From contig CAKQFW010000150.1 in NCBI GenBank assembly GCA_934230965.1, forward strand, positions 1 through 5,198: DNA of 5,198 nucleotides, in the 5' to 3' direction. The notes beneath the pieces are model-generated. The model saw nothing but the letters and a program-made list of their open reading frames with translations. It was not told the DNA's origin and did not search any database. This DNA is from an uncultured Prevotella sp. (GTDB taxonomy: Bacteria > Bacteroidota > Bacteroidia > Bacteroidales > Bacteroidaceae). Positions 1-5,198 of the stretch are shown one piece after another (position 1 is the stretch's first letter; each line of letters begins with the position of its first letter). Both the position numbers and the translations under genes were made by a program.

Positions 1-301
1 TTTCAGAAGCCTTGATTACAACGTTTGAGTGACGCGACTCAACCGAGCTATTAGCATCGGCCGACAGTTTCACGGTATTGCCTTCGGCTGTAACATTCAG
101 CCATGCGTTTGTGGCATATACACTGGCCACGGGTTTGTTTACCTCAATGGCCGACTCGCCGCCAGCAGGTGCAATCTCAGAAGGACGAGTTACAATCTGC
201 ACACCATCAGCAGTGGTGTTTGAATTGTTATCGTCGTCGCTACAAGAGAACAACGCGGTAGTAGCCAGCGCGAGGGTTAAAAATCCAAATATCTTTTTCA
301 T
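1..301 (-). CDS. BACON-domain-type lipoprotein, N-terminal part (3' end outside window)
   Basis: The first 100 codons of a lipoprotein gene start at the ATG at 301 and run off the window edge. The protein opens with MKKIFGFLTLALATTALFSC, a signal peptide with lipobox LFSC (Cys20), followed by SDDDNN, an acidic stretch like those that direct lipoproteins to the cell surface in Bacteroidota. After a short Ser/Thr/Asn linker, residues about 36-100 resemble a BACON domain: PAGGESAIEV, then a strand ending in NAWLNVTAEGNTVKLSADAN, then SRHSNVVIKAS. The conserved-type residues Trp67, Asn84 and Arg90 are in the expected order. BACON domains are often N-terminal modules that act as spacers or bind carbohydrate or mucin, ahead of other domains. 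The rest of the protein, including any catalytic domain, is not visible. It is probably the fifth gene of the operon, separated from its neighbour by 82 nt with a hairpin. Confidence 0.82.
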   Translation of the reverse strand, partial: MKKIFGFLTLALATTALFSCSDDDNNSNTTADGVQIVTRPSEIAPAGGESAIEVNKPVASVYATNAWLNVTAEGNTVKLSADANSSVESRHSNVVIKASE

Positions 302-322
302 ATTCGTGAAATGTATGTAAAG

Positions 323-349
323 ATGTGAAGCCCTTGCGGGCATTCACAT
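323..349. other. 27-nt hairpin between the DUF4302-type and BACON-type genes
   Basis: An inverted repeat forms an 11-bp stem in two blocks. In the minus-strand mRNA the outer arms are AUGUGAA and UUCACAU, the inner arms are GCCC and GGGC, one U is bulged, and the loop is GCAA, a stable GNRA tetraloop. It lies 34 nt after the DUF4302-type stop codon and 21 nt before the next ATG. Downstream on the mRNA there is only a short CUUU, so it is a weak terminator for the operon. In the opposite direction the stem is followed by TCTTTTTCTT, which would make a better terminator against antisense transcription. An attenuator, a partial terminator or an mRNA-end stabiliser are all possible. The structure is read directly from the sequence; the role is inference. 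Confidence 0.7.
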
Positions 350-383
350 TCTTTTTCTTGTTGAATATTATTTCTGAAGATGC

Positions 384-1703
384 TTAGTTGCTGGTCAAAG
401 TTGACACTTCGAAGAAGATATACAAAACAGCAAGATTCTTAATATCAGGATCATCACCATTATCTGTATAAGAACCATCACTCTTCTCGTAAAGCGGTGC
501 GCCTTGATTTGAAGCACCTAAAAGAAGAATGCTATCAGCTTGTCCTTTAGGATCTCTCAACATCCACTTTTTAGTAGTAGCATCCTGTGCAATCTCCCAA
601 TCGTTGAAGAAAACATTACCTTCGACACTGTTTACGCCCAGCATCATAAGCATGGGGAAGGTGCCCGTGGGGTCCTTCATATATTGCATCGGAATAGTAG
701 CCGTACCAGTGATGGGCGAATAGGTTGCGAACATGGGGAAATCGATGTTGTTACCCAGCGACAGCACACAATACAAGTCGGTAAGCGACTTCTGTTTAAT
801 CAGTGTCGATACGCCTTGAATATTGAAATCGGCTTTAACATACTTTTTGCTCTGGCTATCATAGAATTTCAGCTTCCATGCCTGGATGAAATCGTCAATA
901 TCATGATAACCCTCGGGAACAAAAGCAGTCAGGTTCAGAGCGGCCTCAGTAGAGCTCAGCATCTTAGTGGTGGCATCGTAATGCAGCGATGTCAGCTCTT
1001 TACCATTGATCTTAACAGCCTCGCGGAAAGCGATACCATCAGTGGTAACATAGAAGGGCACACCAGCATCGTCATTGTCGCCTACATACATACGACGTGC
1101 AGAAGGATCAAACGTTACCTGTTCGTTCTGAGCGCCATCAACAGTGTAGAGCCACTTCATCGAGTAGAACACTTTGTGCATCTTGTTAATCTGGTCTTCC
1201 CAGTTAACATCATCAGCAACACGAGTGAACACCATTTCGTTGCCCCACTTCTTACCCTGTACAAAAATAGAGTCGGTAGTGGTACGCATGATAACAAACT
1301 CGTAGTCGCCCTGCTCGCCATCAACATCGTCTTGATAAGGCTGAGCCAAGAAGTGCATAATGCCATTTTCTGTATTAAAGGTAAGAACTGGGCCCTTGTC
1401 TTTAATAACATCATAGCTTGAGGTAGCCACCGAGTCGGCGGGAGCTATATCAGAAGAGGCATAAGCCTTTCCGTCCTTAAATTTCACAAACATGGTGTAG
1501 CCACCGCCCGTATATTCTTTGCCAGTGTAGTAGTGAAGCTGCCATCCGTTGGTAGCCGACTCGAGCAGTTGCTTGTCGGCAGTCACAACAGCCTCGATAC
1601 GATTGGCTGCAGACTCGTCAAACAGTTCCTTGTCGTCAGTCAAGCACGACTGGAGACTGAGAGTTGCAAGAGCAACGGCTGAACCTAATAATATCTTTTT
1701 CAT
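384..1703 (-). CDS. DUF4302-type surface lipoprotein (439 aa)
   Basis: This is a secreted lipoprotein of unknown function that I assign to the DUF4302 family. It has a signal peptide with lipobox LQSC (Cys20). The mature start LTDDKELFDESAANRIE leads into a characteristic N-terminal half: a GWQLHYYTG motif at about 53-61, GGGYTMFVKFKDGKAY at about 66-81, TSSYDVI and GPVLTFNTENGIMHF at about 95-118, GDYEFVIM at 132-139, and FVQGKKWGNEMVF at 147-159. This pattern is known from proteins encoded next to SusCD pairs and HExxH lipoproteins in Bacteroidota. The second half (about 170-439) is beta-rich, with YSPITGTATIPMQ and DWEIAQDATTKKWMLRD, and I recognise no catalytic motif there. It is probably an accessory substrate-binding or complex-forming lipoprotein, which is inference. 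The start is supported by an A-rich leader and an immediate signal peptide. It lies 59 nt after the metallohydrolase gene. Confidence 0.88.
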   Translation of the reverse strand: MKKILLGSAVALATLSLQSCLTDDKELFDESAANRIEAVVTADKQLLESATNGWQLHYYTGKEYTGGGYTMFVKFKDGKAYASSDIAPADSVATSSYDVIKDKGPVLTFNTENGIMHFLAQPYQDDVDGEQGDYEFVIMRTTTDSIFVQGKKWGNEMVFTRVADDVNWEDQINKMHKVFYSMKWLYTVDGAQNEQVTFDPSARRMYVGDNDDAGVPFYVTTDGIAFREAVKINGKELTSLHYDATTKMLSSTEAALNLTAFVPEGYHDIDDFIQAWKLKFYDSQSKKYVKADFNIQGVSTLIKQKSLTDLYCVLSLGNNIDFPMFATYSPITGTATIPMQYMKDPTGTFPMLMMLGVNSVEGNVFFNDWEIAQDATTKKWMLRDPKGQADSILLLGASNQGAPLYEKSDGSYTDNGDDPDIKNLAVLYIFFEVSTLTSN

Positions 1704-1720
1704 TGTTGTTTTCTTTTTAA
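1704..1720 (-). promoter_or_regulatory. A-rich translation leader of the DUF4302-type gene
   Basis: On the minus strand the bases before the ATG at 1703 read TTAAAAAGAAAACAACA, a purine- and A-rich leader with no Shine-Dalgarno sequence. It matches the susD-type leader in its last bases and supports the start at 1703, where the lipoprotein signal begins at once. Confidence 0.5.
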
Positions 1721-1762
1721 AATATAACTGATATTACATCAATGTTAGACCTATGCGAGGCA

Positions 1763-2647
1763 TTAGTTAAGATGCTTCAGGTCAACAGCGCTAAGCGTGC
1801 TGGCGCGACGCAATACAGCGGCACGCAACTTGTCGATGTCAACGTTCCATGACTCCTGCATATAGTTACGCACGATGTCGAGTTTAGCCGAGATGCTTGC
1901 AGCACCAGTAGTGCCAGCGTCGGCCAAGATAGCGTTCCACTCGCTCTGCGACATTGTTACATAGCCTGACAGCATCTCAGCAAAGTCCTCGAGGGGCTCA
2001 ACCATAGCATAGGGAGTGATGAAGCCAGCCTGATGAGCGGTCTTATCAGAAATAGTGTACCAGTCGCCACTTACATAACCACTCTCCGTAATCAGCTTAA
2101 AGCTCTGATCGTAAGGAATCTTCTGGTTCAAGATGTGGGTAAACTCGTGATGCAAGGTGTGGAAATAATACTTGTTCATCGTATCATAGTTCTTCAAGGT
2201 CTTGTCGTCGAGCGAGTTAACCATATACAGAGTGATCTTCAAACCACCCTCGGCAGTACCCAGCACCATGGTGCCCTCGCTGTTATAAGCGGGCGAACCA
2301 ATGAAGTGGATGGTACGTGGCATATTCTCCTTGATGAAGTCGGGGCCTACCACCTCGTTATAAGCGTCGAACCAGAGATACTTCATGATAATAGACAGCT
2401 TGGCAGTCTTTGCCGAGTCGGCAGGCACCAAGTGGTATTTCATGTCGCTCTCGATATCTTCCATCTTATACTTCATCTCTACATTGTAGGGGAAGGTATA
2501 GTTTTCGAGCAACCACTTGTCAAACGCGTCGCGCTTGGGCGAGGTGGTGGGGAAGATGCTCTCTGAGCTGGGATCATCGTCAGAGCAAGACATCAAAGCG
2601 AAGCTTGCTACGAAGGCCAGCAAAATAGCATATATATTTTTTTTCAT
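1763..2647 (-). CDS. SusCD-associated HExxH zinc metallohydrolase lipoprotein (294 aa)
   Basis: This is a probable surface-anchored zinc metallohydrolase of the family described as substrate import-associated zinc metallohydrolase lipoprotein (Peptidase_Mx1-like), which regularly sits beside SusC/SusD pairs. Seen in the sequence are a lipoprotein signal with lipobox LMSC (Cys21), an acidic SDDD directly after it, a zinc-binding HEFTH motif at residues 167-171, and a conserved-looking EPLEDFAEMLSGY at 217-229 that probably supplies the third metal ligand (Glu220 or Glu224, a gluzincin-like spacing of about 50 residues). About 300 residues is the normal family length and the catalytic motif is intact. 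The gene starts only 13 nt after the susD-type stop, so co-expression is very likely. Peptide cleavage is the natural guess from the motif, but the family's substrate is not established to my knowledge. The assignment rests on motif, size and context. Confidence 0.9.
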   Translation of the reverse strand: MKKNIYAILLAFVASFALMSCSDDDPSSESIFPTTSPKRDAFDKWLLENYTFPYNVEMKYKMEDIESDMKYHLVPADSAKTAKLSIIMKYLWFDAYNEVVGPDFIKENMPRTIHFIGSPAYNSEGTMVLGTAEGGLKITLYMVNSLDDKTLKNYDTMNKYYFHTLHHEFTHILNQKIPYDQSFKLITESGYVSGDWYTISDKTAHQAGFITPYAMVEPLEDFAEMLSGYVTMSQSEWNAILADAGTTGAASISAKLDIVRNYMQESWNVDIDKLRAAVLRRASTLSAVDLKHLN

Positions 2648-2660
2648 CTCTGTATCTTAT

Positions 2661-4250
2661 TTATTTGTTCGTGGTGTTGCGGGGGTTAGCTTGCATACCA
2701 GCGCTAAGAACCTCTGAGGGCAGCTGAATGGCGAGACGAGGATCGTCCTTATCCATCTTATCGGTTACACGCTCAATCTCATTACCCTCGGTGAGGCGAC
2801 GACGATAGATGGTGATACCGTCGCGCTTGATATCTTGCATACGCAGACCCTGATGAATGGTGAGCAGACGACGCAGCTGCAAGATGCACTGCAACATAGG
2901 CTCCTGATTTTCCATATCCAAGGCGAAGCAGGGGTGCAGTTCCTTCTTAGGAGTGGGGTTCTCAGGGGTATAGTAGTCAAGGTTATCGTAGAAGTCCTTG
3001 ATGGTCTCCAATGTCAGGGGTTTTGCACCAGGAGCAAAGGCCGACAGCTCGGCGTTGATATCCTTCAAAGCGTTTACATAGTCTTTCTGCATAGCATAAG
3101 CCTCAGCACGAACCAATAAGGTTTCGTCAGTATTGAAGCAAGACAGCTCGCTCTGGATAAAGCCAGTGGTTTGCTGCTCGTCGGTGTACTGCAGAATTCC
3201 AGGAATAGTACGCAAGAAATAGTTTGACAGCGCATCGTTAGAGAACACTTTGTAACCGCAAACGTCGGCAGTTTTACCCCAAGGACCTTGCGCCTGCAGG
3301 GTCTCGGTTTGAGAAATCATACGGCCGTGTGCATACTTCTTACCCAGCAACGTAGGACCACCATAGTAACCCCATCCAGAGTAAACAACCTGCAAGAGAA
3401 GGTTAGCAGGGTTGCTTGAGTTAACGTAAGCGTTCGGCTGAATTTGGTCGTTAGCGCTCAATTGGTTCCAAGCAGTCCAGTTACGCAGCTTAGAAGCGGG
3501 CTCAGTTCCTAACACTGCATTGGCGTGAGCGATGGCCAACTCGGGTTTCTGATAATACAGATAGAAACGAGCGGCAAAGGCGTTAGCGGCAGCCGGTGTA
3601 AAGTGGAACTTAGGATGATCGTAAGTATTGGTGAGCAAGGGCAGACCCTCTTTCAGGTCGGCATCGATCTTAGCATAAAGATCGGCCAGTGTGCCACGCT
3701 CATAGTTTACTACCAATGAATAGTTGGGCTCGGTGGGATAAGGCAGGCCCAAATCGGTAGCTGCTGTCTCGGGGTTGTAAGCACGGCAGAACACGGTAGA
3801 GAGCATAAACTCGGCATAAGCGCGAGCTACGAGAGCCTCGCCCAGCTGTGCCTTATAATCTTCCTGCTCGGTAGCGCTCAGCTTCTTAATGTAAGCGATA
3901 GCCTCGTTACAGGTACGAACGGCTGAATAGTAGCCATCCCAAATATTAACAACCGACTCGTTTGTTGAACCGGGGTCGGTAATATCTTTCCAAGCATAAG
4001 CCTGATCCTGCATGCGGCTTTCAGCGGTCCATGCAGTGTTGTCATATTCGTCAGTGTTGTCCGAATACATTTCAAGAATGTAAACGGGGTGGATCTCCGA
4101 ATAAGCTGACACCAGCAACTTGCTCACATCCTCAGGAGAGCTGAGCTCCATACGGTTATCGGGCAGTTTGTCAAGGTAGCTATCGCAAGAGCTAAAGCCC
4201 ACTGTAGCGGCCAACATCGACAATGCTATATATAATTTCTTTGTTTTCAT
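2661..4250 (-). CDS. SusD/RagB-family outer membrane lipoprotein (529 aa)
   Basis: This is a SusD/RagB-type surface lipoprotein that caps the neighbouring SusC barrel and captures substrate. I chose the ATG at 4250, not the upstream in-frame ATG at 4304. From 4250 the protein begins directly with a lipoprotein signal (MKTKKLYIAL, lipobox FSSC, Cys22) and is preceded by an A-rich leader, whereas the longer form would add 18 charged residues ahead of the signal. The mature start CDSYLDKLPDNRMELSSPED is classic SusD. Residues about 100-160 hold the helical TPR-like region (NIWDGYYSAVRTCNEAI, then ALVARAYAEFML). FNTDETLLVRAEAYAMQKDY at about 372-391 is the conserved C-terminal TPR helix, and DDPRLAIQLPSEVLSAGMQ at about 502-520 is the typical closing motif. 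Length matches the usual 500-600 residues. The gene appears intact. The bound ligand is not predictable from sequence alone. Confidence 0.97.
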   Translation of the reverse strand: MKTKKLYIALSMLAATVGFSSCDSYLDKLPDNRMELSSPEDVSKLLVSAYSEIHPVYILEMYSDNTDEYDNTAWTAESRMQDQAYAWKDITDPGSTNESVVNIWDGYYSAVRTCNEAIAYIKKLSATEQEDYKAQLGEALVARAYAEFMLSTVFCRAYNPETAATDLGLPYPTEPNYSLVVNYERGTLADLYAKIDADLKEGLPLLTNTYDHPKFHFTPAAANAFAARFYLYYQKPELAIAHANAVLGTEPASKLRNWTAWNQLSANDQIQPNAYVNSSNPANLLLQVVYSGWGYYGGPTLLGKKYAHGRMISQTETLQAQGPWGKTADVCGYKVFSNDALSNYFLRTIPGILQYTDEQQTTGFIQSELSCFNTDETLLVRAEAYAMQKDYVNALKDINAELSAFAPGAKPLTLETIKDFYDNLDYYTPENPTPKKELHPCFALDMENQEPMLQCILQLRRLLTIHQGLRMQDIKRDGITIYRRRLTEGNEIERVTDKMDKDDPRLAIQLPSEVLSAGMQANPRNTTNK

Positions 4251-4265
4251 TGTTATTTGTTTCTT
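4251..4265 (-). promoter_or_regulatory. A-rich translation leader of the susD-type gene
   Basis: Read on the minus strand, the bases just before the ATG at 4250 are AAGAAACAAATAACA. There is no Shine-Dalgarno sequence. A-rich leaders of this kind are typical of Bacteroidota start sites, and the DUF4302-type gene has a very similar one, also ending AACA-ATG. This supports 4250 as the real start over the upstream in-frame ATG at 4304. Confidence 0.55.
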
Positions 4266-4309
4266 TACTGAATGTTTTAAAGCCAGTGTGTGATACCTAT
4301 ACATATAGA

Positions 4310-5198
4310 TTAGAAACCAGCTTTTACTGTCAGCGTAAACTGCTTAGGCATAGGAGCCGACACACCACCAGCGCGGAAGAACTCAGGATCTTGTCCGTTG
4401 AGCTTCTTGTCAGCATAGATGAGGAAGAGGTCGGTACCCTGCAGCTTCACAGAGAGGCTGTTCAGAGCCATTCCCTTGAACCATTTTGAGGGGAAGTCGT
4501 AACCGAATGAAATTTCCTTCATACGGATGAAGTCGCCCTTAGCCACACGCTCGGTTGAATAGTTGTAAGCGTTGTAACCGTAATGGAGCTCATAGTTGTC
4601 ATTATACTCACGCTTGCTGAGGATGACGGGAACATTTGTTATCTTCTCGTCGCCAGGCATCATCCAGCGGTTCTTAAACTCCTTAGTCATTGATGACAAG
4701 TCGTTATACTTGTAGCTGAATACGGGGTCGAGACGTACCACATTTCCGAACGAATAGGTAAGGAAGATGTTCAAACGGAAGCCTTTGTATGTAAAGATGT
4801 TACCCAGTGAACCAGTGTAAACAGGATCAGTAGGACCTTCATACTTCAGATAGCTATTGTTATCACGCTCCTGGAAGTTGATTTCGGTGGTAGTAACGTT
4901 ACCCTTCTCGTTGATGAACATGGGGTAACCATTCTCGTTCAATCCTACGAAAGGAATTGAGAAGAGGGCACGTACAGGATAACCTGTCATGGCGAAACCA
5001 GAACCAGAGATATAGTCCATAGTGTTAGCGCGCGACATCAGCTCAGTAACCTCGTTCACAGCGTGTGAATAGATAAAGTTGGTAGTCCAGCTGAAGTCTT
5101 TATTCTTAATATTGGTGGTAGAGATGCTCAACTCCTCGCCGTGCGACTTCATTGAAGCAACGTTACCATACGACATAGCACTACGGTTCACACCCTGT
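4310..5198 (-). CDS. SusC/RagA-family TonB-dependent outer membrane transporter, C-terminal part (5' end outside window)
   Basis: This is the last 295 residues of a SusC/RagA-type TonB-linked transporter, a 22-strand outer membrane barrel that imports substrate handed over by its SusD partner. The frame is open to the window edge, so the GTG at 5191 is internal and not a start; full-length family members are about 1000 residues. Family hallmarks seen, in order, are NRSAMSYGNVASMKSHGEEL near the visible start, GPTDPVYTGSLGN followed by a YKGF-LTYSFG strand pair, the NRWMMPGDE loop, GDFIRMKEISFGYDFP, and NGQDPEFFRAGG close to the end. The protein ends in KAGF; a terminal aromatic residue is the usual barrel-assembly signal. 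The signal peptide, carboxypeptidase-like domain, plug and TonB box lie outside the window. The susD-type gene follows after 59 nt, the normal family arrangement. Substrate specificity cannot be read from this part. Family assignment is very secure. Confidence 0.96.
   Translation of the reverse strand, partial: QGVNRSAMSYGNVASMKSHGEELSISTTNIKNKDFSWTTNFIYSHAVNEVTELMSRANTMDYISGSGFAMTGYPVRALFSIPFVGLNENGYPMFINEKGNVTTTEINFQERDNNSYLKYEGPTDPVYTGSLGNIFTYKGFRLNIFLTYSFGNVVRLDPVFSYKYNDLSSMTKEFKNRWMMPGDEKITNVPVILSKREYNDNYELHYGYNAYNYSTERVAKGDFIRMKEISFGYDFPSKWFKGMALNSLSVKLQGTDLFLIYADKKLNGQDPEFFRAGGVSAPMPKQFTLTVKAGF

Noticed and set aside
312..326. A 15-bp exact direct repeat, TGTATGTAAAGATGT, also found at 4786-4800 inside the susC-type gene
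   Set aside because: One copy encodes the conserved NIFTY strand of SusC and the other is in a gap overlapping the hairpin. With no third copy or symmetry, I regard it as chance.
540..1421. A 293-codon open frame on the plus strand opposite the DUF4302-type gene
   Set aside because: It lies wholly antisense to a well-supported gene with a signal peptide and family motifs, and its translation has no recognisable domain or signal. It is best explained as a shadow frame.
1716..1730. A TATATTTT element on the minus strand resembling the Bacteroidota -7 box (TAnnTTTG) before the DUF4302-type gene
   Set aside because: It has a mismatch in the box, lacks a properly spaced -33 TTTG element, and would leave almost no leader. 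AT-rich gaps give such matches by chance.
2033..2566. A 177-codon open frame on the plus strand opposite the metallohydrolase gene
   Set aside because: It is antisense to the HExxH gene, its translation shows no known motif, and no start region or promoter supports it.
4251..4304. An 18-residue N-terminal extension of the SusD-type protein from the ATG at 4304
   Set aside because: It would put charged residues in front of a standard lipoprotein signal peptide and would begin only 5 nt after the susC-type stop. The ATG at 4250 gives a normal signal peptide and has an A-rich leader.
4298..4309. A short near-palindrome (CTATACATATAG) just after the susC-type stop codon
   Set aside because: It would give only five A/T-rich pairs around a two-base loop, too small to fold as a terminator, and no U-tract follows it.

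Overview
The window is from a Bacteroidota genome, most likely a gut or oral Prevotellaceae or Bacteroides-like species. The evidence is a SusC/SusD pair, four lipoproteins whose mature N-termini are rich in acidic residues, ATG starts preceded by A-rich leaders instead of Shine-Dalgarno sequences, and moderate GC. The genus is an inference from protein style and could not be tested here.

All genes lie on the minus strand, so the transcript reads from high to low coordinates. In order they are: the 3' end of a susC-type TonB-dependent transporter (5198-4310, cut by the window edge); a complete susD-type lipoprotein (4250-2661); a complete HExxH zinc metallohydrolase lipoprotein (2647-1763); a complete DUF4302-type lipoprotein (1703-384); and the first 100 codons of a BACON-type lipoprotein (301-1, cut by the window edge). 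The gaps are 59, 13, 59 and 82 nt, with no convincing promoter or terminator between the first four genes, which suggests one operon. The last gap carries a strong 27-nt hairpin that may set the expression of the final gene apart.

Together the genes look like a nutrient-capture machine at the outer membrane. SusC is the barrel that imports the substrate, SusD is its lid, the metallohydrolase could trim substrate at the surface, and the DUF4302 and BACON proteins are probable accessory binding lipoproteins. No glycoside hydrolase, polysaccharide lyase, sulfatase or regulator is visible. That makes a peptide or protein substrate at least as plausible as a glycan, although genes outside the window could change this view. 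There are no RNA genes, mobile elements, CRISPR arrays or long repeats in the window.
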